From the NCBI GenBank assembly GCA_019055375.1, contig JAHQIW010003645.1, positions 45,727 to 109,726 of the forward strand: a stretch of DNA of 64,000 nt. The letters are read 5' to 3'. How positions within the stretch are numbered: position 1 is the first letter of the stretch; each line of letters starts with the position of its first letter. Both the position numbers and the translations under genes were made by a program. The notes beneath the pieces were generated by a model, which was given only the letters and a program-made list of their open reading frames with translations, was not told where the DNA came from and did no database searches. This DNA is from Parelaphostrongylus tenuis. Its lineage: Eukaryota; Nematoda; Chromadorea; Rhabditida; Metastrongylidae. This document shows, one piece after another, positions 12,937-24,381 of this stretch.

Positions 12937-15900
12937 ATGAGATGCACAAAAGCTACAATGGAGCAAACTTTTCTGCTATGTCTCTTCTACGTGGTATCAC
13001 TGGTTTTCGCCTGTGGAACAGTGCCACTTGGTCAAGGTACCTGATAGAAGAGTTTTCTAGGGATCAAATTCCTCTGCCTGGTTGATGCTAAATAGGCTCA
13101 GATATCACTAAAGCCGCAAGGTCTATAACCTTGAAAGATTTCTTTACGGATCAAAACTTTTCGAAATTAGAGACCTTGTCTCTGTGGACGAAATATATAG
13201 CCGTTCAGTTATTTTTTTCACGTTTCCAATTTGGGAACTAAAACGCCTTCGATTTTTAATAATTTCAGAGGAGATTTTAAACACAAAAGCTTCCATAAAT
13301 GATGTCCACCTGTTGATTCGCATTTCGGTGATCGCCTCGATTATTATGAAATTCAACATCTTATCTGATAATCTGTCATTTCCAAAGCAATCCGTGAAAT
13401 GCTTCACTTTCAAAAACTCGTAAACACGGCAAAAGTTTCGTAAGAGAGCAGGGAACGTGGTGTTTTTTTCTTTGTACTGGTTCTTACTACTCCATTGTTT
13501 TATCGAAAACGCAACGTATTTCTGATTAATGAACGATTGTGAGAAAAAAATTGGGGAGAAAACATGTATTTATTCTGATAGCAAAAGCACCATTTTTGCT
13601 GTAATAAATGGGCGTAGAGGCAGTTCTACAAGCTGTCATATCATTTGTGCAGTAATAATCACATCGGACACAGGCATCAATATAAGAGAAAGTAAACATC
13701 GTCCACATCTAAATTCAAATGAAGTTATATGTTTACATTTTGCAGAAAGAAAAGTAGCCTTCAAAGTGAGTGGATTCACCCTGCCTGTTAGGATGACTTG
13801 GACATCTAATCCTATAGTAGCGGCAAAGAATGCTGAGATTCTGAGGAGCGAAATGGAGGTTCAATCACTCGTACAGCGTCTAATAATGCATGCTGTGAGT
13901 TTTACGAAGAAGTATGTTGCTTTCGTAGCAGAGCTTTCGTGGTTCACCTGATGGAAGTTAGTTGGACTTGCGTTTGACATTTCCAGGTCACTGATGTACT
14001 GGAAGAACAGGGTCGTCGTGCCGGTCTTGTTCCTGCTGTGATATCTGCCATTTTGAATCAGCTTTCTATCGAAGCTTCTTACAGTCCACTTCAATGCGAA
14101 GAAATGGTCGCCGCAAGCGGAGAAATGGGTTTGTACTCGATTCCGTCACGAATTATTTATTCCATCAGATTTTGCAGATGAAAACTAAGCAATGACCACA
14201 CACAATCACAAATTTTCACGGCTTATAGAGAAGCCTAACTCATTCATTTTTTGAAGTTGCTGGACATCAAAGTTTGAAGCCGACAAACAATCACACATTG
14301 TAATGCAGCGTTCCAGAGCTTCGAATTTTGAGCGAATTGGATTGTCTGTAGTAAATTTTGAAGGACAGTACTCCACTCTTATAGAACGATTGCAATGAAT
14401 TTTCAAAAGCGGCTTCTTATCAAAGCCATCATTGATCGAAAATTTACTAATTTATTCACGAGCAGCCATGATGTTGTAAACAAAAATTTTATTCGTTGCA
14501 GCACCAACGACGTTTTAACGGTTTTGCCTTTTCAAGAGCTAATTTTAGTCAGTACTTACGCGAGGTAAGTGCGTCTCATTTCCAATCGATGACTGACGTT
14601 CCGATGTCTCCACCTTCTACACGTTCTTAACGTACCTTTGCAACGTTATTGGTTATAATTATGTAATTCGGTCCATGGTACAAGTAAAAATCTATGAAGT
14701 CTGTGATGCTCACTTCATTCAAGATAACCACTCACCGTGTTATCAGGTGTTAGGACTGCCTATGTTCTTTGCGTGGGTTTACATTTGACCTCGCTCCTTG
14801 TGTCAGTAAGTCATATCGAACAAAAGTGTCACCTATTGACCAGATTAGAAACTCATGAGATACAATCTCACATAATTTAGTATTCAGACACTCTTCCTTT
14901 ACGTTCATTTCTGGGTATTCGATATTGATCGAGAAGCCTCGAGGATCTTTTGTGTCGACGTTTTTGACTCGTCCCCCAGGATTCTAAGAACCACCCCAAA
15001 GTCGTCACCATTATATCTTTCGGTCCTATATGTACCTTGAGAGTGCTTGTATTACTTCCTGATAATTCGTCTAAGTGTTATTTTACCTAAAAATAGAATG
15101 GGCTTTGCGTTTCGTCCATGTATTCATCACTACATATCTTGCAATAGAAAACATATAATGTTTGTATCAAAGCAGTTCCCGTTTCTATCATTACGACACA
15201 AAACGCAGCCCTTCGCCTCACATTGACGGCTCACTTACTTATTGACTCACATACAAGCGATTTCGAACCAGTTAGCGAATTAATGTTCCTTAACGACTTT
15301 ATATATTTGGTTGAAATTATGCAGTTTCTGCGCAGTTTTTCAACCATTGCTTTTCAGGCATTTTCTGATAACAGCAATCAATCGCTAGCTATGGAGGGCA
15401 ATTTTGATGCAATCTCACTATTAAAATTTGATGCACAATTCTTTTCGTTGTGAGGCCTGTCCTTCTCTTTTGACTTGACATTAGTAGCTGCTCTGTCGTA
15501 GTCATTCAAAATGGCATTTGCCGTGTTGAACTAAGTAACTTCTTTCTTTCTTGCTTCTCGTTCAAACACTTGTACCTGCTCACTACCTGTTTCGCACAGG
15601 TCTGTTGTGGTCAAAGAGGGATAAGATGAGAGCCAGTGGACTGGATGTATTGCCTTGCAAGAACTTAGTATACTCTAACTGTCTGAAGTTCAAAGATCAA
15701 AGTCGAAGTTCAAAGATTTGTCCATCTGCTCATATGTAGAGCGATGACAAAGCGATTATCTACCTACTGAAAGTAAAGTATGTGAACGACGACTGAGAAC
15801 TGGTGCATACTCCTCTGACATGAAAGCTATGAGTAGGCTTGGTGCTGATCGCTGTTCCACCACCTCTAACCGATCCCGCAATTTGCCTTATTAAGCCCTT

Positions 15901-16772
15901 GAATCGCAGCTAGGAAATACCGAAACGTCAGTCAGCTTTGTAAAGATGATAAGTTCTGTTGGCAACCTTTTGTCTGTCCATCAATAAAATGAAGACTTCG
16001 ACAAAGTTCATAACAGAGCCAACATAGCGAACTATTGTGTATTGCTAACTGCTGCTATTGGCATGTTTGGAAAAGTGAAATTGAACATAGGGCATTTAAC
16101 GATGGCATTAGTGGAAGCGCTTCAGCACAAACACTAATGAAGGACGAAACAAATTTATTTTCATGATTAGACCATTGGCCACTGTACGGAGACAGCCATT
16201 CCTTTAGAGCTTTTTATTTAAATCACTAACGTATAAGTATTTCCGAATAATTCCACACCAGTCGTAGTTGGCAGAAAAGTGACAATATGGAATGAAAAAA
16301 AAGATCACCAAGTATGCTTGGAAGTTCGTTATCTGCTTAGTGCGTAGCTGAAAAAAAGAGGATCATTAAAAAAATTGTTATAGCGGGACCAAAGGGAACA
16401 TGCTTTACCAGCGGTCAACACAGTGACCAGCATATGCGACATGCCTCAGCCGCCGCAGGCGCCGCGACCGAGGCCGCGGCCGAGGCCGGGGCCGGTGCGG
16501 CAGGTGCCGCAGCCCATGTGTACAGTGATGCAACGTTCGACCGTACCAGTCCAACACCGGACTATTTCTGGAACAGTCTCGGTCAGCTTGCTTATCATCT
16601 CCAGTAGAAAAGTTTATGTCAGTATAAACATTCCATTTAGACCACCAATATAATCATGGCAAATTGGTCGACCCAAATGTGGCAGGACGTGATGAATCGA
16701 GTGGCTCGTTCCTTAGCATCTAGGCCATTTGGATTACAGTTCTTTGGAGCTTCTGTCACAGTTGGAAGTTGA
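12937..16772 (+). CDS. Secreted-protein family, locus 2 (five exons, near-intact)
   Basis: Unrecognised family; function unknown. Exons: 12937-13036, 13746-13894, 13987-14128, 16348-16581 and 16641-16772, all with GT..AG borders and phases 1, 0, 1, 0. The product would be 251 aa. Exon 1 is a signal peptide: basic MRCTK start, hydrophobic TFLLCLFYVVSLVFA, then CGT as the probable mature N-terminus. Exon 2 carries VSGFTLPVRMTW and VQSLVQRLIMHA, exon 3 LEEQGRRAGLVPAVIS and PLQC. Exon 4 carries GTCFTSG, NTVTSIC, a Pro/Arg-rich insert and HRTISGTVS. Exon 5 carries TTNIIMANWS, MNRVARSLAS and a TGA stop. One extra base near 16416 shifts the frame inside exon 4; everything else is open. Exon lengths and phases match locus 3. 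I infer a secreted, disulfide-bonded protein. The extra base could be a sequencing error or a recent disabling mutation. Confidence 0.65.
13037..13745 (+). other. Intron 1 of locus 2
   Basis: A 709-bp intron opening with GTACCT and closing with TTTACATTTTGCAG. The overlapping frames at 13144-13423 on both strands have no motif. The frame open from 13529 into exon 2 simply reads through the end of this intron. Confidence 0.55.
14129..16347 (+). other. Intron 3 of locus 2
   Basis: A 2.2-kb intron from GTTTGT to CGTAG. No recognisable repeat or RNA was found in it. It includes a short local tandem at 15685-15715 (AAGTTCAAAGAT twice). The homologous intron in locus 3 is 3.6 kb, and in locus 4 it holds palindromic tRNA-like elements. 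Confidence 0.5.
16435..16510 (+). repeat. GC-rich Pro/Arg-coding low-complexity tract
   Basis: CCG/CGG/AGG codon run (for example CCGAGGCCGCGGCCGAGG) inside exon 4 of locus 2. It encodes alternating Pro and Arg between the family's conserved SIC-x-MP and MC residues. Loci 1, 3 and 4 have only a few residues there. Its base composition is far above the AT-rich surroundings, so it looks like a recent expansion. Confidence 0.8.
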
Positions 16773-17725
16773 TAGATAAATTGTAACAAAGGCGACTTTC
16801 CACGTATAAAATCATTGAGTTGGATAGTCAATACAATTCCACTCTGAACACAATTGTTTCTTCTTCAAATGTTACTCAATAATCTTTCGCAGTCTTTTTC
16901 AATCAATGAATCGAAGATTTTAACATGTCACAAATAATTTTCTACAAAGATTCTTTCCTTCACTGCTTTCGTAGAAGTCCTTCGATGCTAACCATATATA
17001 CAAGAAAGCTGATTTGCAGTACTCGGAGCCTCAGGCAGGAAACGGATCAACGCTTTACTTTATCGGGCCTTGGTAGCCTTTACGTTACAGAGTCTTTTGC
17101 TGTTCTCTAATTTTTTATGCTACATTCGGTAACAAAATTATCTGCGGTTGTACCTATAACATCATAACACTGGACAGAAATAGCAGAATAAAGAACTACT
17201 GTAGATTATACAAATCTAATTAATGTTATTTTGACTGGTTTCAATGCCGATATGAGTTACCAAACTAAATCCGTTGACGGTTGGTTGCTAGGAGCTTATA
17301 GACCTTTCCTCACGGAAGCAGTGTTATAAAATTGTTTTGAGATTGATTTCTGTGGACTAATTTTTTCGAATCATCTCGAACAGATTTTGAGCAGATTTAT
17401 ACCGTTTAGAAACTCAGTTGTCTTAGATAAGATCCCTATATGCCCTTCTTAGATGTTTGCGAAACTACGCAAAATACTCCCTCATATCGTACTCGAGTCA
17501 TCTGCAAAATGCCACCACAGTCTTGAATACCGCTTGTTGTTGAATAATGGTTTGATTCGTTCATCTCAAGCAGCAAGGGCATCATTATATGGGTGTTTTA
17601 ACATTTCACTTGGAGGTTCAAATGGAGAATGACCACGAGAAGCTCGTTGGGCATTGCGATAGCGCAAGTCTACTCTTAGCAGGTTTTGTCAATCAATGAA
17701 ACGCCTTTTACCTCTACACGCGTTG
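16773..17725. other. No feature recognised
   Basis: Downstream flank of locus 2. AT-rich, with no recognisable frame or repeat. Confidence 0.35.
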
Positions 17726-17798
17726 ACCACGACGTTGTAATCCTGAGCGGCACCGACGCCATCGCGCGACAACGCGGCGGTAACAATGACGTTGTGGT
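17726..17798. repeat. GC-rich imperfect hairpin
   Basis: ACCACGACGTTGT at the left pairs with the complement of ACAATGACGTTGTGGT at the right, around a GC-rich loop with GCGGCACCGACGCC and GCGCGACAACGCGGCGG. It is much more GC-rich than its surroundings. It could be a small MITE-like element or structured RNA; no function can be assigned. Confidence 0.45.
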
Positions 17799-20439
17799 AT
17801 TTTTCTAGTGGAAAATGGATCTCATTTGTCACTGAAGGAAATTTCATTGCTAGTAAATGGTGAAATAGATAGAAGAGACACTGGTAAAGCTTTTTGGGGA
17901 GCGAACAATGGCGATGCTCCCTTCTAAACCCCGGATTTCAGGGAAAACGCCACGTTGATGCAAAATGTGATTTCAAGCTCTTATTGAATACTTCCATATT
18001 GTCTTATGCACATTCATTCAAATTTCAATCATATTTATTTCATATCTTTCATGCTGAAAGCTCCTCATTCTTATTCTTTGTCGGAAATGAATATTAATTG
18101 ATTAATAAGCCACTTTATTAGTTTATTCTTTTAAAATTGAAAATTACGGCAAAACTTCTCTAATTTTGGAACTACTTTATTTCACAAAATATCCTTAAGT
18201 CGTGACAATGACTGAAAATGAGAAATCGATCAGTTGTTTGCCAAAGATGATGCTGCACACTGTACTACTATTGCGTACTACTATTGCGATGATTTCACAC
18301 TGGACATTGGCACCGTTTACGCCCACTTCGTATTCCTTCTAGTTGATTGCCCTCAAGACCACTTCATGCCCCCGATCAGACTTTTGTCTCATTATAACTC
18401 CAATGTGACCATAATCAGGTGGTCGCAGACGTTCCGACAGTAAAACAAAGACTTCCTTGTTGCCCATCTGGTTCCACTGAGTATCGTTTTCACCAGTGGG
18501 AGTAATCCCTCCACCGCATGATTCATTTCGGCTTCTAGCTAACGCGCCCATACAAAACTTGAATCTCCTTCTCTTTCGTTAAATGTTGATAAATTTATCT
18601 TTTCTCACACATAAGCCTTGTTAATTTTTACGAATTATTTATAGTTCACGGATGCGTTGAGGAGTCGGATACTTCTGCGTTGCGGAACACTCTGAGCGAG
18701 AAGCGATTTGCCTCTAAATGAATATTTCCATTAGAATGTCTTGAGTATCACGAAAATGTGAAGTGAACTGTGCACAGTCTACAAAGACGTATTCGACACT
18801 GCTCCTATTCGATCACTCGGTATCCACTGTCCTCGGAGGCTCGCTTCGAAGGTGGTCCACTGAGGAGATTGCAAGTGATTTTGATCGTCCCACGCCCCGA
18901 AGTATCAAAAGCCTCCGAAACTCAGCCATTACTGAATGGTGTTTTATCCAGTCGCTTCGAAGCACGCAGATGAAGAGGTGATTGGTGAGTGATCAGAGAA
19001 GGTGTCGTCACCAAAGATCTTGCTCTACTCTTTAATGACAGCGGGATTTGTTAAAAGCTACCTAATGCTCAGCTACAGGAAACCAATTAACTTTCACAAA
19101 CTGCGCACAACCTTGTGTTTTGAAATGTATTGTGGAACAAAGAAATGTTTGTGGTGATGAGAGGGACGATAAGTGGAAAAACGCGGTCTCACACATACGA
19201 GATGTACGACAGAAGTGAGTAGTAAGATTAGAAGTGTATTCATTTTGGTAGCTCTAGTAAGAGAAGTGACCAAGTGAGGTGAGGTGCATTAAGATAAAGC
19301 TTTTCCTTGGTAAAATGTCGCTCTATTGTGACAATCAGTGTTCCGACCATCTAAATCTCACTTTAATGCAGAAAGTAGAACCTTTGTTAAAGCTAACAAT
19401 GAGCTAATTATAACAAAAACGAGACGTATTTTTTGGTCTCGTTGATTTTTTAGCTAACCAATAATCTGCTGTAGAACAGGAGATACAGTGCAAGTGTACT
19501 TTTGACTAACAAATTTGAACAATGCAATATCTGTTGCTGTTCACTCCGTTTGCATACTAAAACTCTCTACATATATGTTCGTTCGATGGCTTCACCATTA
19601 TCAAATGTGTTTTTGCATTAATTCCACATAAAGTAGACAATAGGATGCACAATAAGGGCTAGAAAAAATGATTTTCTAAAAGATGTATCCTTCGAAATGA
19701 AAGGTGGGCATTTCTGGAATACGTGGGCATTCTCTGTGCTAAAAATGCATTTTTCCAATAAATAATCCATTTCTTCACCACAATATACTTGTTCAAAAAT
19801 CAATTCAAATGTGTCAAAACCAAAAACGCCAGCGTAATATTCAAACAATGGACAATCTAGTACAAGAGCAAAACGTAGTCCTTTTTTCACTTATTACAGT
19901 GCAATGAGAAGATTTTGTATAAACTAATTCTAGAAAAAATCTAATTCTCTAGCTATTGATTCGTTACTAATAGTCTGGTGAAAATACTCCTATGGTTGGA
20001 AAAGGCAAATAAGCACAATCACACTTCGCAGGATGTAACTGCAGTTCGCACAAATCGTAATATAAAGTGGGAGTATTTCGGAGAACTAGTCGTTCTTTCT
20101 ATTAGAAATAAATTTATAGGAATCCCTTCAGTAATGCTTAAAACATTATGGCGACTTAGTTACCTAAAAATTGAAATTTTACTATGAAATCCAAAAGAAA
20201 TCTATTGTTAAATTGGAAATTGAACTCTACTTGCAGAGCGTTATCTTTTTTTTGTAACTAGAACGTACTAAGGAAGTTATAGCACAAGACAAACTTAAAG
20301 GGAGAACACGCATTTCATACACTCTCGATACACTACAAAAATATGGATGAAAAAATATAAACGTTGTTATATAACAGCTGAAAATAAGTTCCCTTGCACA
20401 ACAATGTGTTTCCCATTAAAACCGAGACGACTTTTTGAT
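17799..20439. other. No gene seen
   Basis: AT-rich. A 13-bp perfect tandem (GTACTACTATTGC twice) lies near 18263-18288. The 90-codon minus-strand frame at 19890-19618 lacks an ATG start and any recognised motif. Confidence 0.35.
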
Positions 20440-21120
20440 ACATGGGCATTCTTTTGAGTATAAGATATTTTGGTACATTTCTACTATGGCGGCACCACTT
20501 GAGGCCTTCGGTGAAAGCGTATTCTTTGTTCCTATCTGACGAATGTATGATTACCTGATAGCTTAAAATCAAGTGAATTTCAGAGGTATATTTTATTTCT
20601 CATGTTGCTTATTTTTAGCGCCGTACCAGTCAAAATGAGGTCTTTTTTCACATTCAAAGGTTTCTCATCTGATGAAAGTTTTTTCATGACAAAATCTTAA
20701 CCGTTAGATAAAGCAAATCTTTCTAAATAAGAAAATGTGTTTGCTCTATAGTATTACAGCTGTACACACGCCCTAGCCGACTGGAAGTGCTTAGTGAGTG
20801 TGAAACTCAATATTCTTTCGATCGTTAGCTCGAAAAAGTCCTTACCGAATGCCATATATATCATTATAATCGGAAAGATTTTCTCTATCTGATGACTAAA
20901 AGCTCATCAAAACAAAACTTTTATGCAGTGAGAAATTTTCAGATGTGGAATAAAATCTTATTAGGAGCCAAAATAAGCTATTTGAGAAATTAAACAAGCC
21001 ATTGAAATTCACTTGATTTGAGCTATCGATAAACTACAGAAACGTTCTCAAAAGCAAAAGATACGTTTTCACCAAAGGCCTCAAGTGGCGCTGCCATGAT
21101 AGAACAGTACCGATATTTTA
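20440..21120. repeat. Large palindromic repeat (family R), copy 1
   Basis: Two arms of about 330 bp face each other. The left arm starts GGCGGCACCACTTGAGGCC; the right arm on the complementary strand starts GGCAGCGCCACTTGAGGCC near 21110. Both run through a TCAAGTGAATTTCA block, a TCTTTC block and TTTCGATCGTTAGCTCG. Arms are imperfect, with several indels. A related, mostly one-armed copy lies at 39680-40099 and a diverged piece near 61990-62210. Non-coding, most like a MITE. Confidence 0.7.
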
Positions 21121-21760
21121 TAGATGTCCTTTCTGCTATATTCCATCATTTCATCACGATAATATAACCTCAGTACTTCCAGATTACTGAACAAACCTCC
21201 AGATTTCCGCTAGCAAGGCGTGATAATGAAGACTTCCGCCGCGCCGCGCCGTTGCACACGCGGCGTGCGATATGAGCTATTAACAGCTCAGATCGTTGTC
21301 AACGTGTTAACAGATTGAGAAAGGCAGGCCTACAGCGCTAACCCCGGCCTATCGCGAGCACGGGGGCTTGGCGACGAACAGCCTGCAGTGACAAGTGCCT
21401 CATGCTGCCGCTGATCGAGGAGAAGGTTGATGGTGCGATCGCCTAATCCGATGCCTTACTGTAAATCTTCTGACACTGCTTTCTGTTGTCGACTAGTATT
21501 AGAGATTCTTCCATAATATAATCGCTATGGCGAAATACGCTCAGTTGTTTAACATTTCACTACTTCTCGACATGTATATAGAGTAAAGGTATTGTTATAG
21601 TTGCAGATCGTTCAATGAACGTTGAGAATAAGCAATTAATAAATCGATCGCTTGTGTTACGATATTACTAAATGAGATAATGTGTGATATGGTGTGTCAG
21701 TGAATTAAGCATATTGTATTCAAAACAAAAGGATAACATCAGAATAACTACAGTGAAGCG
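21121..21760. other. GC-rich patch then AT-rich spacer
   Basis: 21236-21275 is GC-rich (CCGCCGCGCCGCGCCGTTG, then CACGCGGCGTGCGAT), and 21320-21450 stays moderately GC-rich (CCCCGGCCTATCGCGAGCACGG). Neither frame set gives a recognised protein. Similar patches occur near 8450, 30850, 39440 and 63010, suggesting ends of small dispersed elements. Confidence 0.35.
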
Positions 21761-21764
21761 TCGT

Positions 21765-21865
21765 GGTACGGAATCGAACAAGCAACTTCTTCCCGACGGA
21801 CGGCTGCATGAGCACCCATCAGTGCCGGTTGCTCCCCGTCGAGCAGGTGCGCGCGACATGCGAGG
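21765..21865 (-). other. Possible tRNA-like B box (minus strand)
   Basis: On the minus strand CTTGTTCGATTCCG at about 21768-21785 matches an RNA polymerase III B box. A GC-rich stretch lies where the rest of a tRNA-like unit would be, but no clear A box or cloverleaf was found. It may be a tRNA-derived repeat relic. Confidence 0.3.
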
Positions 21866-23396
21866 TTGACGCTATGGATCTGTCGTCCACACACCATGCT
21901 GATGTTAGTCATCTATCGAGAGAAAGCAAAGTGCGCAAATGGAAAAATGTTTCCTGAAACACGTGCATTGTTTGGGAACTCTCGTGCTATTGTAATTTAA
22001 CTCTTTCTGTTAAGCATCAACATAATTTTTTGAGAAAAGCGGCCAATTTTCAGTTAAAGCAGCAAGTTGGGATGGAATTCCATTTGTGCTTAGGTCGATC
22101 AAGCACATGTAGATTTTGTATCCAAAAGCCAGCAAGTAAATTTTGCTATCCTTCGGCAATCCAATGGCAAAATATCCACGAAATTTTATATCGAGCAGGA
22201 AAAGCAGTCTTAATTGTTTCTGAAGTTCCTGAAATACCTGAGTAGGAAATGACGTTTCTCTTGAGTATGCCCCATCTACTACAATCTAAGAACCGTCGTC
22301 ACATGTACCAAATAGTTTACTGCGCCACCTAGTGAGAAAGATTTATGTGAATAACAGAGCACTGCGTTTCGTTTCAGGTGGAGAATGGGAGACTTAGATT
22401 TTGAACTACATTAGAGGTGAACAGATTTGTCAAAGTTAGCAATGCCTCATTTCTGCCATTTAGGAAGAAAGATGTGTTCTTAGGAATTCTGTTCACTTAG
22501 CACACCGGTGATTCAAATGACTTGTCAGCGCTAACGAAACGCGCTCTTCTTACTCGACAAAATTGCTGTTTAGAAATGTGAATGATAACAATGTAGCGCT
22601 CTGTTCTTCATATGCAACATTTTTGAGATTGACGTTTCTTAACTTGCTCAGAAATGTGTCATCACGTTCGTTAATTTAAGTACTACCATAGATAATAAGA
22701 AATACTACTGTTAGAAGAAATTGCGCGTCTGCTTGGAGCATTTCGATGATCACTGTAGAAAGTCTTTCTAACTTAGTAATTTGTACGACATTTAGCTTTT
22801 ACTCCTACAAATCAGAGTCATACGAATTATCACAACTTCATCTTCCCGTTTGATATGAGAATTTTGTGTTAAAAGACAACGTAATGCACAAATTCCTTGA
22901 AAACATCGTTTGATTAGTTTTGACTTTTAACGTCTAGAAACGTTGATTAGTCCATGCACAAACTTTTATTTCTATTTTGGAGGCAGAAGATTCTTTTGAT
23001 CCACTTAGAACATTTCATATACTTGGGTTGCTCTGAACAGGCAAGAGCAGAACTTACGAAAAAAACTTCCGAATAGCGGAAGATCGAAATAAACAGAAGA
23101 TCTCTAAGCATATGAGTTGTCTGTGTTACGGTGTCTTAACGGAGATCAATACTCAGCTGCTTCAATCGATTCGCAAAAGCACACCTCCATAAAAATTTTG
23201 TCTTTGTTTGCCTTCGATTTGATGGCGCTGATTCGAAATTATGATCGGCGCCGTGAAAAACAATATTAACGGCTGCCATCGGAAACGAAAAGGCAATCAC
23301 TCTGAATTATACTAGATATTCACACCTGCCTCTACTAAACTTCTCTAAACACTCTTCCGTTAAGAATATCACGAACATTTAGGGCATCAGCTGAAT
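21866..23396. other. No feature recognised
   Basis: AT-rich. The plus-strand frame at 22030-22245 has no recognised motif. Near 23240-23270 a GATCGGCGCCG block stands out slightly, with no partner seen. Confidence 0.35.
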
Positions 23397-23496
23397 ATGA
23401 GATGCTCAAAAGCTTCGATGGAGCTATCTGTGCCAGTATTCCTCTTCTTCATGGACTCACCGGCTTCTGCATGTGGAACAATGCCAACTGGCCGAG
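23397..23496 (+). pseudogene. Secreted-protein family, locus 5 (orphan signal-peptide exon)
   Basis: Exactly 100 nt, as in exon 1 of loci 2 and 3. It encodes MRCSKASMELSVPVF, a weak hydrophobic core, SPASA and the mature start ACGTMPTGR. The donor position reads GAG|ATGTCG, so GT is mutated to AT. No matching exon 2-5 was found downstream on the plus strand before the next family member, which is on the other strand. I call it a decayed exon left from a duplicated or broken locus. Confidence 0.7.
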
Positions 23497-23689
23497 ATGT
23501 CGTTGAAAGAAATACTGTTTTCTACGAATCAAACCCTTGTACTTAATTGAATAGGTGCAAATGCCACGAAGTGACAGAGACCATGATTTCCAAAAATTCG
23601 AGAATAAAGATTTTGACAACTTCAGCTATGTAAATATAAGCAATTTACAGCATTAGCAATCTTATTACTGCCAATGAAAGATTCTCTCC

Positions 23690-23728
23690 CTGTTTTCTGT
23701 TTTCTGTTTCTGTTTTCTGTTTTCCTTT
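23690..23728. repeat. Short TTTTCTG-type microsatellite
   Basis: Imperfect tandem of CTGTTTT units (CTGTTTTCTGTTTTCTGTTT and on). Confidence 0.8.
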
Positions 23729-23804
23729 GCACTTCGTGAACCACTTCCCGTCGCCCTTTTCGCAACCGTATCAGCGTCCTGAGCGCCATCAACCTTACGC
23801 GCCG

Positions 23805-24072
23805 CTTCACTAGCACTTTTTACTACGCGCTATTCGTATATGAGTAGAAGGAGAATTTGTTTCCACGGCAGCTCCATCCTAAAGCAAGTGTAATCAAATT
23901 GTTTACCAAAATGTTCAAATGCACTATTGGACGATACCGAAACCGTGTAACCATCTGGTGAACAAATCTGGTGTTTGTTACTCCTGTGTCAAAGCTTATG
24001 GAACGACCTAATAACAACAGAACAATGGCCGACGCTTCGACAGCATCGTCTCCTTCAAAAGCGTTCAATGCA
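23805..24072. repeat. Dispersed repeat family C, copy 1
   Basis: Shares, in order and orientation with 24830-25055, the blocks CACTAGCACTTT, TACGCGC, ACGRCAGCTCCATYY TAAAGCAAGT, ACCAARATGTTC and the GACCTAATA end. A shorter trace (AAAGTTGTATATCAAAATGTT) lies near 52525. Non-coding. Confidence 0.6.
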
Positions 24073-24147
24073 TTGTTTTATAGTCCACCAGTTGTTATGA
24101 AGACCTTAACACAATGAAACAGCTCAGGAAAAGGCGACATTTCTGAA

Positions 24148-24381
24148 TTGTCAGTAAATGTACAATCAGTTCTGTGCACTACTGTGGTCTTCGAGTGTGA
24201 CACGCAGTTTCCGAATGCAGCTCGCGGATTTCGCCCTCTTCGTGAATGTCTCATGGTGCTGATCAAGACGATTCCTCCTGCGTTCCTGGAGATAGCCGAC
24301 TTGAGGCATCTGCTGAATGATCGCAAAAGAGTGTTTAATGTGCCGTCGAACCAACTCCCCGCTCATTATCGCTCCACCTAA
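24148..24381 (+). other. Unassigned open frame, possible exon
   Basis: An open frame of 77 codons with slightly higher GC than its surroundings. It contains ARGFRPLRECLMVLIKTIPP and ends before a TAA. Two minus-strand frames are also open here. I recognise no family, and no convincing splice sites bound it. It may be a fragment of a gene or of an old element; chance is also possible. Confidence 0.2.

Noticed and set aside
13529..13951. 140-codon ORF taken as a complete gene
   Set aside because: Only 13746-13894 is exon 2 of locus 2; the rest reads through the two flanking introns.
19618..19890. 90-codon minus-strand ORF, protein-like by eye
   Set aside because: No ATG, no splice context and no recognised motif; frames of this length are expected by chance in 64 kb of AT-rich DNA.
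21765..21785. TGGTACGGAATCGAAC read as a primer-binding site after an LTR
   Set aside because: The match to a tRNA 3' end places the T-loop in the wrong position relative to CCA, and no second LTR or gag/pol was found. A minus-strand B box explains it better.
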